DNA of 46,030 bases from Oscillospiraceae bacterium (GTDB taxonomy: Bacteria; Bacillota; Clostridia; Oscillospirales; Oscillospiraceae). Positions 23,501 to 29,757 of this stretch are shown here, piece by piece. Position 1 is the first letter of the stretch, and every line of letters starts with the position of its first letter. A program made the position numbers and the translations under genes. Location: the NCBI GenBank assembly GCA_017458085.1, contig JAFTGE010000055.1:1-46030 (forward strand), written 5' to 3'. The notes below the pieces were generated by a model. That model was not told where the DNA came from, searched no databases, and worked only from the letters and a program-made list of their open reading frames with translations.

Positions 23501-26355
23501 GTTGTCTGAACAGTATTCTTTGTAAATGTCAGCTTTTGCTCATCTGTGGCACCTGCCAACTTGGAAAGGTCCACATCAGCTGTGTATTTGATCGCTATTG
23601 TCTCCCCGTTAGCCACATTACCGAAGGTCATGCTAAAGCCTTTGCTATTTATAGACTGGGAGCTCGGGGTAACCGTGCCTTTCTTGTTTGATGTTATTTC
23701 TGTAATGCTGTTAAAGGTCAGGGCGTCCCCAGAAATAGTATCCTGAACCACAACATTGTTATTCACGCCAGTTCCTGTGACCGTAACCGTGTATTCGACC
23801 TGATTGGTTTCAGCGTTATAAGAGCCGCTCTTGCTGATATCCAGATGTCCACCGGTCTCGACATTGACAGTACCAGTAGTCGTACTAGTAAATGACAGTT
23901 CCGCACTTGAACCATCGAACTGTCCGGTCAAATCAAAATCGAAGGTCATATATCCGGATGCTTTCAATGCATCATAGTCAGGATCGGAAGTATCCCATGT
24001 GAAGGTAATCAGACCATTATCACTAACTGTATAGGTTGCCTCCGCATAATGGCCAGCGGAAACTTCGAGTTCAATTTTGCCTGACTTGCTGCCTGTGAAG
24101 TTGAACCCGTCAGGCAACTGATAAGTTACAGAGCCGTCCATGTTTGCCTGGATCGAATCTGTTTCCTCGAAATGCATCTTGATGGTATATGTCTCACCTG
24201 CCACAACGGTATATGTCCCATCACCGTTGTCCACAGCTCCGTCGATGGATTTTATAGAGGCAATCGGCTTCAAATCAGAGGTAATGGTCACCTGATCGTC
24301 AGTCACACGAATACTTATTACATCACCATTATCCATAGCGAGCGTGAGATATTCGACTGTGTCGAACGGGTTAATGCTCTCCAGCACCCAGTCCTCTTTA
24401 CCAAATATACCAAGCGTCGGGGTCTTATGTGTAACTTTAACAAGGTTCTCGTCGCTGAATTTTACGTCACTTACATGTGCAATAAACGCCTCAACGCTCT
24501 CATAGTTCGTACCCCGAATGATACCCAGCAGTTCGATCAGGTCGGATAATGCGACTTTTTCGCCTCCGGAAAGCGAAAATTGATAAATTTCGTCGTCCAC
24601 GGAGTAAGAGAAATCCACGGTATAAACCAGGGCATAGACCGAAAAACTGGGCGCGTCAAAGCTCAGCCCGCCGTCGACGCTCTCCGCATCGGAAAGCACC
24701 TGGACGTCGCCGCTGTCGCTCAGATGGAGCAGGTGGCTCTCCTCCTGCTGCGCCAGCTGCCGGGAGCTCAGGCTGACACGGATGGGAAGCGCGGGCTGGA
24801 TCTCTTCATTATTATAATAGAAGGAAATGTCGACCGCCTCGACACCGACGATCTGGCCGTCGATCACTTCGGACGCCGCGGGAACCACCTTGCCGGCGCT
24901 GACGGCGGAAACCTTCATCTCCGTCCCCGCGGGGAAGGCACCCTCCGGCGCATCGACAACAACAGTCACCGTTGCCGCCGTATCTTCAAAATGCACGGCA
25001 GGCATGGCGACGGTTTCGGGCGTCTCGGTCGTGTTATCCTCAATCGCCGTATCGGACTCGGTCTCAGGCTCGGCCACCGTCTCAGGCTCGGCCGGAGTTT
25101 CCTCAACCGGTTCTTCAGCGACAGCCTGATCCTCCCCGTACACATAGGGCACAGGGTTGGGGTTGACCGGCAGCGCACCGTAGCCCATGATGGAGGCATC
25201 GTTACGGTCAAGGACAAAGCGCTCGACCACATCGGTGCGGTTGCCCTCGATGGTGGTCAGCGTGTTGGCTTCAAAATCAATGGCAGAAACCAGGCCCACG
25301 TGATCGGCAAAGTCATCCTGATCGAAGTCAAAGAAGACAATGTCACCGGCCTTCGGCGTGTACCAGGCGGCAGCGCCGTACATGTCGCGCTCGACGAGGG
25401 ACTTGATCCAATTCTGGCAGCTGCAGTCAATGGGCATGTCGGGCACACCGGCATAGCTCAGGCAGAAGGAGACAAACATGGCGCACCAATCGCCGTAAGG
25501 GATGCCATACCACTGGCCAAAGCGGGTGATGCCCTTGCGCTCGCCCTGCGCGTTGACGGCATAATTGGCCTTGCTCTCGCCCACGCCGAGCTGACTTTCA
25601 GCAACAGCCAGAACATCGGTCGCCCAGTTGCCGCTCATCTCAAAGCCCCTGAACAGTTCTTCCCAGAACGCAGCGTCTTCCAGGTCAGCCTCACCGTCAG
25701 CCTCGGCCGGGATACGCAGAATAGAACGGTCAATATCCACCTGCTCCTCAAGCTCTTCGTCGCTTTCCTCGGGTTCGGCACTGGGTGCCGGGCTTTCGGT
25801 GGGCGCCGCACTCTCCTCGGGAGCGGTGGTTTCTTCGGCCGTCTGTTCAATTTCAGTGAAGCAGCCCTCGCCATGGACATGGACAGGCAACTCAAGCCGG
25901 TCACAGGTCAACTCGACCGTCTCAGTATAGCAGGCGTCGGTGTGGGTATGGGAACCCTCGCCCTCGGTCATGCCGCAGATCAGCTCCGACGTCTCGTCAT
26001 AGCAGTCCTCGGTATGTTCATGGCTGGGGTTTTCTTCCAGCCCACAGGCAAGCAAAGACACCGCGGTGTAGCAGCTGTCATCGTGGACATGGGCCGGCAG
26101 CTCCTCCAACGGGCAGACCAGCACGCCATCGGCGTCGTAGCAGTCGGCGTTATGGGTATGCGCCACTGTCCCGCTCTCCACCGGGCAGGTTAAAGCACGG
26201 TCTTTATATATCATCGCCTGACCCGTGACAGACAGCGCCGCTGTCGTGCCAAGGCCAAACAGCAGCGCAAGGCACAGAAACAGCGCAAGCCAACGCTGAT
26301 GCTGCTTGCGATCCCGAATCAGTTGTTCCAGTTGTTTCCGCAGAGACTCACCCAT
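14509..26355 (-). CDS. Giant LPSAGG-anchored adhesin with His/Cys repeats, CHAP domain and Cna_B array
   Basis: An intact 3948-residue surface protein. In order: a basic start and membrane helix (about 22-46); five H-x-H-x3-C units (57-165); an acidic Pro/Glu linker; a CHAP amidase-like domain (about 239-400) with Cys291 in GDWCAMFVSF and His352 in ADHVGLVS; another acidic linker; a large region of beta-sandwich adhesin domains (bases about 24580-21600); about a dozen Cna_B/SpaA-like repeats starting near 21590, most opening with a strand such as TKVWTGDSD, EKEWNG or KKAWSNKDGSD; then LPSAGG (bases 14608-14625), a membrane helix and RRRRRGGEA. At least four Cna_B repeats carry large insertions. 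I take the ATG at 26355 because GGGAG precedes it; an in-frame ATG lies at 26373. It is probably the pilus tip or a stand-alone adhesin; the ligand is unknown. The central part is more AT-rich than either end. Confidence 0.93.
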   Translation of the reverse strand: MGESLRKQLEQLIRDRKQHQRWLALFLCLALLFGLGTTAALSVTGQAMIYKDRALTCPVESGTVAHTHNADCYDADGVLVCPLEELPAHVHDDSCYTAVSLLACGLEENPSHEHTEDCYDETSELICGMTEGEGSHTHTDACYTETVELTCDRLELPVHVHGEGCFTEIEQTAEETTAPEESAAPTESPAPSAEPEESDEELEEQVDIDRSILRIPAEADGEADLEDAAFWEELFRGFEMSGNWATDVLAVAESQLGVGESKANYAVNAQGERKGITRFGQWYGIPYGDWCAMFVSFCLSYAGVPDMPIDCSCQNWIKSLVERDMYGAAAWYTPKAGDIVFFDFDQDDFADHVGLVSAIDFEANTLTTIEGNRTDVVERFVLDRNDASIMGYGALPVNPNPVPYVYGEDQAVAEEPVEETPAEPETVAEPETESDTAIEDNTTETPETVAMPAVHFEDTAATVTVVVDAPEGAFPAGTEMKVSAVSAGKVVPAASEVIDGQIVGVEAVDISFYYNNEEIQPALPIRVSLSSRQLAQQEESHLLHLSDSGDVQVLSDAESVDGGLSFDAPSFSVYALVYTVDFSYSVDDEIYQFSLSGGEKVALSDLIELLGIIRGTNYESVEAFIAHVSDVKFSDENLVKVTHKTPTLGIFGKEDWVLESINPFDTVEYLTLAMDNGDVISIRVTDDQVTITSDLKPIASIKSIDGAVDNGDGTYTVVAGETYTIKMHFEETDSIQANMDGSVTYQLPDGFNFTGSKSGKIELEVSAGHYAEATYTVSDNGLITFTWDTSDPDYDALKASGYMTFDFDLTGQFDGSSAELSFTSTTTGTVNVETGGHLDISKSGSYNAETNQVEYTVTVTGTGVNNNVVVQDTISGDALTFNSITEITSNKKGTVTPSSQSINSKGFSMTFGNVANGETIAIKYTADVDLSKLAGATDEQKLTFTKNTVQTTSDHQTDPKTAESNLQYNIGISDVSKQAVEKGEVGSDGKQTISWEINANRNANISMNGQSITDTIRADSRDRLHYSGAGIYVTKRDKAGNVVGTERQLVTWAELGITDPSSAFTWTYSPTDTTPYWYQIDYETVADSSGLISNKNLNNDVDGGYGSHSGGQTTVGPLGGGIGLKKQAVKTDLANKEVTWEITVNVPKEGLDSCVVRDILPAYIIDNSTTPYVFAGKDSLVSVSVTSGLEEGESFTQETGTFEDGRSYVELTFHKTNSDGTTSDGLSSSSATRKVRIHVVTKLDNDFLKYAEEHPDDYNARIHTNNVEMWANSEVFSDQASVQIDESSPSISKSHADIEKSDGGPETVMVKYYVTLTGVNDSTKFPIVLTDTFNSKYFSFQDLNDTNFNSSNGYLYGTDINTPKGGTKGSSRVVEETTPGTLTITLNKDDLPKNGSDYYPLYVVQYYLKVKDAATLIRLNNDAVQQPNGTVTFVNRVTSDDFGTATDTVDYQVPMLTKDLLKNTKIELDATTGMYKGTFEIDVNPDAKTIGDEATLTLKDTTKNLSIVYDTIRVYEADGTTVCSDAEWNRSGYSIVYTLPNSRHLKIRYDVIVTGSGEVKWENSAELNGQEITKTGTQDMSAAGNGSGYSYKIDILKHDKDDLTKTLPGAKFTLYRWTGSQEYTGQDMLAYSDLTKYGHLWDIIRSDLVTESNGIAGLDHETEGEGGHLRRDTWYMLVETESPEGYDKASYNPIFKIAKDGQADYSNYTYVNGDTLAIRNSQTPPTKANITATKVWTGDSDDTSLRKPVTLHLYADGVPYADYKDSDKRPLASRTDTDVTLSDDNNWSYTWSNLPGGPTYTVKEDAVPGYVTSYSPTYGLVNDGTITVTNAKRQNKTAIHVEKEWNGTPTADVTLQLKRNVVPNATISIYGQNKRVFVSADNFAVGDKVHLEFNASENGFISGYKIYNARSNEVLVENKKTENAEDKYVLHQSQDFTVPSDGIIIVIDDVDGDINSWNANWAFGEKKPTVALSSKGEGATAIEDSVYTLENHTVTLNADNNWQADIDNLALSDEDGSYTYFVTETGVNDNDRTPEEAGYTVTYDNNDGITKGTIKVTNSKEEPNKTTITLNKNWSGNNHGGNTEVSYEIYRTTTQPTYHTVTLTYPEEVDNDTGHTDISTTKTKTYQVLDGSDVELFVTHAWWDPYPSELYDVKVNGEVKHFDAQHSSSREITLYSWVKYEEHIFTIDNITADTTIELDYKNLNAEEFMEPVLEERPQHTLGEPYKTGTISGGGNNWTTTITDLDKTDEDGHPYYYFIYETDLDMDDTTDLTRFDTSYSHQYVDATSDDRTVTITNTIRPEYTWLQVHKVWENVETTPDSVDVVLYRRLKTETGKPHWYDQIKIVPEGLKEAVDATKWNQDLHETWSAGWYALSPDYDYFIAETNVNGEWYSNANYFINYTDASGNAITPETYEGDNNRYYPVQTGAVSGYHHATITNSNTQVNFEKKWAGAVEGKFTIDGVAYTQDDFVIEVQLKQYINGSSTAADPMKASDQYNASQTMTLDGAADSNPTGKYYENEPWHFVWKGLPAIGMDTSGNREDYTYKVVETGVYLKGTDGKKTGDNLLDTGIFRQTTSADGKTITNTFVEAEVPTTDVTVKKAWSNKDGSDRWPAGLEVEMTLYKVPVTDSSDDGEDGTSAGEIVTGSGITNPVTLSATQPQYKWENLPELDETSFKYVVKEEVLVGYTTYAIQADGSSVASDTAAVVEGEASFTNKENDNGKVAIQVTKNIKGSNDEKIDLFNDVTNRFTIKTKSDDSPASVVGAHKGEHDAADTKNYAAGYTETTEKPSTFDITVSGAEAGEILISNRTPGMYTITEDKASIPDQIIDKYGKVWTYKETQILTEYAWRSNEDGSGYHYSDKFTKESGDYTAIPEIAGSYGEDLYNGRLDFVVNNIYESTDENVEVETLNIQLNKAWDRGGDATPPESGSVTFELHQVATTTITETGDDGDGDNESKEITLRVGKKPSWGSATILHEYAVERGTTVNVSYSYSDNYSNNGGNKAYTINGGASQPLNSGSGIISVPIPNSGIAELILSDDWGGSDLNSATLPGYEDLLGKGDIGSGSSGNTTTLPSVTDPDGSGFPKTITLTAAEDGDVWKHLEKDLLSKTVSTDGNTTKTTTYKYYLVETGRTGLASAYTSLSFDGMGSESNPISASEKNTTVTVSATNSVPKPDEKFITMHKQWLDQDGNPMTNHPDEVLVDVYRVKLPSGVGAAGGVSFVTEGDIYGVVGSRDTWKDNNNTVKNKVIFEANGQYYYVRSNAQTNLSYNDLEEYVGQVQRGEKVRGDWVTSIRPSPVYTPEDLFNDGQGLYIQRGSLCLYNGKYYVFLDTGDSYGGIEKSNGGPGREGGWEEVAAGKVIANLNITPPDNELLISKESIESTYIPALRTKINEQLQKYNMTWSEEDSKLVRYQVNGKDVTIPISEVDNWATSFTAEAGYLYFFFEQPVPGFTTLYGNEEHGVFSQTQAVVIQNQTTVGSLEVSKNWTVEEGEKVPASVIYAKVYRDNIDITDELAADAAKYGLKDGDFYPSAGHYYLKVPVNGAKTLQGLPIAANEQNAKAYQYVVQERGYGSGNTADYENDVWDVSDVFENYTTKYSQRENTGTTEDEPNYEFVEKSVTESTGSASAATPVGAVTTVTTTNSETGEKESNIVFTAGKGEVTINNATESLGSVKVTKTFSGIAELPSTFKITVSYSDNVTADRPTELKPSDTDVEKTGTGTEADPYVYTWTISDLPKGTVVTFKESGYEETGYTVTTSPDKDSNGDVKAEATAAKTPGEAAFVNTYEQAATLDVKIIKVDANTTTRHLTGAKFELYRYDAVGDPAYTDKRDEAEVNTDGELTFEGLTEGYYKLVETKTPDGYVKTTSDPWFHVKRETDGTLSVEVVDGSESVLSYSETDKAILVKNTPGVALPSAGGAGTLAYLPGGLGLFLGAALLLLLRRRRRGGEA
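25861..26187 (-). repeat. Five His-x-His-x3-Cys repeats in the adhesin N-terminus
   Basis: Five consecutive units (HTHNADCY, HVHDDSCY, HEHTEDCY, HTHTDACY, HVHGEGCF) are separated by segments that each contain another Cys, such as LVCPLEE and LACGLEE. The spacing repeats about every 20-25 residues. Metal binding or a disulfide ladder is plausible; neither can be shown from sequence. Confidence 0.85.
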
Positions 26356-26407
26356 AGGTGTTCTCCCTTCCATCTATAATATATTAATAGATATTTTAAA
26401 ATTGTAA

Positions 26408-26989
26408 TTATTTTACAGGTCCAATCGATTGAAACGGCCAGACCCGGAAAAGCAGGCGGCCAACCACCGCGTCATTGCTGACGCAGCCAACCGCGGTGTT
26501 GCGGCTGTCCACACTCGTCTCGCGGTGGTCGCCCATGACGAAGCACTTTCCATCCGGCACCTGATAGGGCAGGCTGATGTTGCACTCGCCCAGAGATTTT
26601 TCTGTAACATAGGGTTCATCGATCAGCATGCCGTCGACATAGACATTCCCATCGGCATCAATGTCCACGAACTCGCCGGAGGTGGCGATCACACGCTTGA
26701 TCAAAATGCTGTTGTTGAAATAAAAGCCGATCACATCGCCGCGGGAAAACTTGGCGTTATTCACCGCAACCACGATGTCCTTGTCAAACAGCGTATCGGT
26801 CATCGATTCGCCGCTGATCTGCATCACGGGCAGAAGCAGCATCGAAATGATCACCGCCGCCGCAACCACGACAAGCAAAGAATACAACGTGCTGCGCAGC
26901 GCACGGGTATAGCTGCGTTTATGACGCTCCTTTTTCAGCTCGGCCTCGAGCTCCTCAACAGAAGGAAGCTGCATTTCTTTCTCTTCCAT
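26408..26989 (-). CDS. lepB: Signal peptidase I, Ser/Lys type
   Basis: A 193-residue type I signal peptidase. A charged, partly helical N-terminus of about 30 residues precedes one membrane helix (about 33-54). The catalytic Ser62 lies in ISGESM and Lys98 in LIKRVIAT; the later MGDHRETSVDSR box completes the S26 family signature. It is the classical bacterial Ser/Lys dyad, unlike the Ser/His domain in the fusion protein of the same locus. It sits 52 bases upstream of the giant adhesin and presumably cleaves the long signal peptides of adhesin and pilin, as dedicated peptidases do in other sortase pilus islands. The short gap to the adhesin gene is extremely AT-rich. Confidence 0.93.
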   Translation of the reverse strand: MEEKEMQLPSVEELEAELKKERHKRSYTRALRSTLYSLLVVVAAAVIISMLLLPVMQISGESMTDTLFDKDIVVAVNNAKFSRGDVIGFYFNNSILIKRVIATSGEFVDIDADGNVYVDGMLIDEPYVTEKSLGECNISLPYQVPDGKCFVMGDHRETSVDSRNTAVGCVSNDAVVGRLLFRVWPFQSIGPVK

Positions 26990-27039
26990 GCTCTATCCTC
27001 GACCGCCGCAAATGCAAGCGGATCAGTATCCAAAATCTG

Positions 27040-27831
27040 TCAGCCGCGTTCCCACAGACGCGGGCGGCGGCCAGACTCTCCGGTTTCCGAAGGTCCCGAC
27101 CGGGCGACAAGCGCACGAATCAGCGCGTCCTTCTCCGCCACGGTATTCTTCAGGCGCTCATTCTCCTCGCGCAAAAGCGCGGTGCCGTTTGCGTCGCCCT
27201 GATCAAAAGCCGCATGCAACGAGCGGAGCTCATCGCGGATCTCTGTCATAAAGCCCTCGGAGTTTTCCAGCTGGCTGTGCAGCGCGGCAATCTGCGCATC
27301 CTTCGTGTCCAGCAGGTCACGCAGCGCCCGGTTCTTCTCATTAAACTCCTCGATCACCAAATCGAGATCGAGCCAATCTTCCGGCTCCGCAGCATTTTGC
27401 GTATCCCGCAGCTTAGTCAGTTCTTCCTCATGCCCGGAAAGCTCCCGGTGCAGACGCTCCAGCTCGTCCGTCTGGGCCGTGAGCAGCAGCTGCAGCCGGT
27501 CGTTCTCCTTTTCCATGGTCACGGCACGGTCATCGCATATAACGGAGGGGGTACTTTCCCGCTGGTTCAGCAGCGCGTCCTTTTCATCCAGACGCCCCTT
27601 CAGCTTCTCCAGCAGCGCGTCCTTCTCATTGAGCTTATCCTTCAGACGTTCAATGGTTTCGTCCTTCTCATCCAGCTTGGCCTTGAGGCGCTCATAGCCG
27701 GATTCCAGCTCGGACTTCGCGTCAAGAAGGCTGCTGTATTCTTCCTTCCGACGGGACACCTCACGGCTCTGTGAAAGCAGAAGCTGCAGCAGGTTTTCAC
27801 GCGAAAGCTTATGTAGTTCTTTCTCTGTCAT
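27040..27831 (-). CDS. Coiled-coil protein at the head of the pilus operon
   Basis: About 263 residues, with no signal peptide or membrane helix, so probably cytoplasmic. It starts MTEKELHKLSRENLLQLLLS, followed by a long predicted coiled coil. The core is a repeated 14-residue unit of the type LKDKLNEKDALLEK (three near copies). A second coil lies near the C-terminus, with REENERLKNTVAEKDALI. The ATG at 27831 is preferred; a GTG at 27852 would add seven residues. I do not recognise a catalytic domain. Proteins with a similar opening motif occur, as far as I recall, beside sortase loci of gut Clostridia, so a scaffolding or regulatory role is possible, but this is inference. It lies 50 bases upstream of the signal peptidase gene. 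Confidence 0.75.
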   Translation of the reverse strand: MTEKELHKLSRENLLQLLLSQSREVSRRKEEYSSLLDAKSELESGYERLKAKLDEKDETIERLKDKLNEKDALLEKLKGRLDEKDALLNQRESTPSVICDDRAVTMEKENDRLQLLLTAQTDELERLHRELSGHEEELTKLRDTQNAAEPEDWLDLDLVIEEFNEKNRALRDLLDTKDAQIAALHSQLENSEGFMTEIRDELRSLHAAFDQGDANGTALLREENERLKNTVAEKDALIRALVARSGPSETGESGRRPRLWERG

Positions 27832-27910
27832 ATCACATACGCCCCCGCGCACAAACGCATATCCGCCTCAAAAGGGCAGAGAACGCTGCATAATAAGAAT
27901 GGCTTACATA

Positions 27911-27939
27911 ATACTACCACACAAGCCAAAAAATTACAA
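27911..27939 (-). promoter_or_regulatory. Candidate promoter of the pilus operon
   Basis: On the minus strand TTGTAA (27934-27939), a 17-base spacer, then TAGTAT (27911-27916) preceded by TGG. The predicted leader to the coiled-coil gene is about 70 bases. Confidence 0.5.
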
Positions 27940-28134
27940 TATAGTTTCAAAGAATTTCTGCGTATTTTTAAAATATTTTTCAGTTTTATTTTAGTAGGAG
28001 GAAATCAACAGAAGCGTCAATAACTTCCACCTTTTTGCGTAACTTGTATTTTAGCACGGGAAGTGGAAAATGTTAATAGTCTTTTCCTTTATTTTGTAAA
28101 AATTGTGTGTATACTTCTGATTTTTGAAGCATTT

Positions 28135-28179
28135 GGGACGAGCAATCTATCGTTGATCGCTTCCCGGCATACGCTGCCG
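28135..28179 (+). other. Candidate structured leader of moaA
   Basis: Two adjacent hairpins: GGGA (28135-28138) with TCCC (28162-28165) around interrupted inner pairs, then CGGCA (28165-28169) with TGCCG (28175-28179). I could not fit them to the molybdenum-cofactor riboswitch consensus as I remember it. Confidence 0.3.
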
Positions 28180-28274
28180 TCGGACGAAAAAGAGGACTTG
28201 TAAGCATAGAGGAAAACCGCTATAATGTCAGTAATCGGTATTTTGGCTCTTGATACAAGCGAGGAGGATGCGGC

Positions 28275-29228
28275 ATGATCGATCAGTGCGGACGTGAAAT
28301 CAACTATATGCGCATGTCTGTGACAGAGCTATGTAACCTCCGGTGCCGTTATTGCATGCCTGCGGAAGGGATCGTGAAGAAATCCCACGATGAGATGCTC
28401 ACCGAGGATGAGATGATCCGTGCAGTGCAGGCCGCCGCCTCCCTCGGGATCCGAAAGCTGCGCATCACCGGGGGCGAACCGCTGATCAAAAAGAACATCG
28501 TATCCATCTGTCGGCGCGCCGCTTCCGTACCGGGGATCGAAGAACTGTGCATCACTACCAACGGTATTCTCCTTCCCTCGCTTGCCGGTCCGCTGCGCGA
28601 GGTCGGAGTCAAACGGCTGAACATCAGCCTGGATACGCTGGACCCGGAAAAGTATCGCTATATTTCCCGCTGCGGCGAGTTAAGCCAGGCAATCGACGGA
28701 ATCCACGCCGCACTGGCTGAAGGCTTTGAAAAGATCAAGCTGAATGCGGTGCTGATCGGGGGCTTCAACGACGATGAAATTCCCGCCCTGGCTGAGCTGA
28801 CCCGGCGCTATCCCCTCGACATGCGCTTCATCGAGCTGATGCCCATGGACGGCAACCGCGATTTCGGGCCGGATGCCTATATTCCCTGCACCACAGTGCT
28901 CGACAAGCTGCCCGAAGCAGTTTCGGAGGCGGCCGACGGCGGTGTGGCCAGGCTCTACCGGCTGCCCGGCGCTTTGGGCAGAATCGGTCTGATCAGTCCT
29001 GTCAGCGCGCACTTTTGTGCCGCCTGCAATCGCATCCGCCTGACCGCCGACGGAAAGCTCAAGCCCTGCCTCCACTCGGGCGACGAATACTCGCTCAAGG
29101 GACTGGACGACGCAGGCATGGTACGTGAAATTGAGCGCGCGATCTGGCGCAAGCCATCATGGCACGGCGAGCTGGATGCCGCCAATCGAAGTCGTTCGGG
29201 CCGCAATATGAATCAGATCGGAGGCTAA
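28275..29228 (+). CDS. moaA: GTP 3',8-cyclase (molybdopterin precursor synthesis)
   Basis: A 317-residue radical SAM enzyme. The N-terminal cluster is Cys20-x3-Cys24-x2-Cys27 (ELCNLRCRYC), with the SAM-binding GGEP motif at 66-69. A second C-terminal cluster is made by Cys248, Cys251 and Cys265. The C-terminus ends in Gly-Gly (MNQIGG), required for the reaction in this family. It converts GTP to 3',8-cyclo-GTP, the substrate of the next gene's product. AGGAGG lies 7 bases before the ATG. No other molybdenum cofactor gene (moaE, moeA, mog) is in the window. Confidence 0.96.
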   Translation: MIDQCGREINYMRMSVTELCNLRCRYCMPAEGIVKKSHDEMLTEDEMIRAVQAAASLGIRKLRITGGEPLIKKNIVSICRRAASVPGIEELCITTNGILLPSLAGPLREVGVKRLNISLDTLDPEKYRYISRCGELSQAIDGIHAALAEGFEKIKLNAVLIGGFNDDEIPALAELTRRYPLDMRFIELMPMDGNRDFGPDAYIPCTTVLDKLPEAVSEAADGGVARLYRLPGALGRIGLISPVSAHFCAACNRIRLTADGKLKPCLHSGDEYSLKGLDDAGMVREIERAIWRKPSWHGELDAANRSRSGRNMNQIGG

Positions 29229-29231
29229 AGC

Positions 29232-29720
29232 ATGGCGGACTTCACACACTTCAACGAACAAGGCCGGGCGAAGATGGTAGACGTCGGCGCAAAGCCTGTC
29301 TCCGGGCGCACGGCAGTCGCCGCGTCGCGGGTTTTGGTCAACGAAAACACCTTCCGCCTGATTCAGACGGGAGGCGTAAAAAAGGGAGATGTCCTCACGG
29401 TGGCACAGGTTGCGGGCGTCATGGGCGCCAAGCGTACGCCCGATCTGATTCCCATGTGTCACCCGATCCTGATCGACGGGATCGATCTGGAGCTGCATTT
29501 GGACGAGGAACGGCTTTCGGTGGAGATTCAAGCCACCGTCCGCTGTGACGGACGCACCGGCGTTGAGATGGAGGCCCTGACCGCGGTAAGCACGGCAGCG
29601 CTCACCGTCTACGACATGTGCAAAGCGGTCCAGCGGGATATGGAAATCACCGATATCCGGCTGCTCTCCAAATCCGGCGGTGTCCACGGCGACTATGAAA
29701 GAGACGAGAAACACGCATAA
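29232..29720 (+). CDS. moaC: Cyclic pyranopterin monophosphate synthase
   Basis: A 162-residue MoaC. It begins with FTHFNEQGRAKMVDVGAKPV, and contains GVMGAKRTPDLIPMCHP (with the conserved CHP) and GVEMEALTAVS, followed by TVYDMCKAVQRDM. It rearranges 3',8-cyclo-GTP into cyclic pyranopterin monophosphate. It follows moaA after three bases with GGAGG upstream, so the two make one transcription unit closed by the terminator at 29723-29757. Confidence 0.96.
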   Translation: MADFTHFNEQGRAKMVDVGAKPVSGRTAVAASRVLVNENTFRLIQTGGVKKGDVLTVAQVAGVMGAKRTPDLIPMCHPILIDGIDLELHLDEERLSVEIQATVRCDGRTGVEMEALTAVSTAALTVYDMCKAVQRDMEITDIRLLSKSGGVHGDYERDEKHA

Positions 29721-29722
29721 GC

Positions 29723-29757
29723 AAGAAAAGAGAAGGCAATCAGCCTTCTCTTTTCTT
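29723..29757. terminator. Bidirectional intrinsic terminator after moaC
   Basis: A 15-bp perfect stem (29723-29737 with 29743-29757) around AATCA; the arms are A-rich and T-rich, so it works both ways. It overlaps the stop of the convergent membrane-protein gene. Confidence 0.88.

Larger units (their letters stand above)
27832..28274. other. Divergent intergenic region between the pilus operon and moaA
   Basis: About 440 AT-rich bases without a supported gene. It contains the pilus-operon promoter (27911-27939), a weak inverted pair TTCCAC (28025-28030)/GTGGAA (28063-28068), and two hairpins near 28135-28179 ahead of moaA. An isolated TATACT (28110-28115) may be the moaA -10, but no good -35 accompanies it. 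Confidence 0.6.

Noticed and set aside
24580-26193. A 537-codon open frame on the plus strand
   Set aside because: Antisense to the adhesin N-terminus, which has recognisable CHAP and His/Cys motifs; the plus-strand product has none.
14509-26355. Frameshift or gene split in the giant adhesin
   Set aside because: The frame is open for the full 11.8 kb and domains follow without interruption to the sorting signal.
28090-28274. Molybdenum-cofactor riboswitch upstream of moaA
   Set aside because: I could not lay out the expected multistem core; only two simple hairpins are visible.
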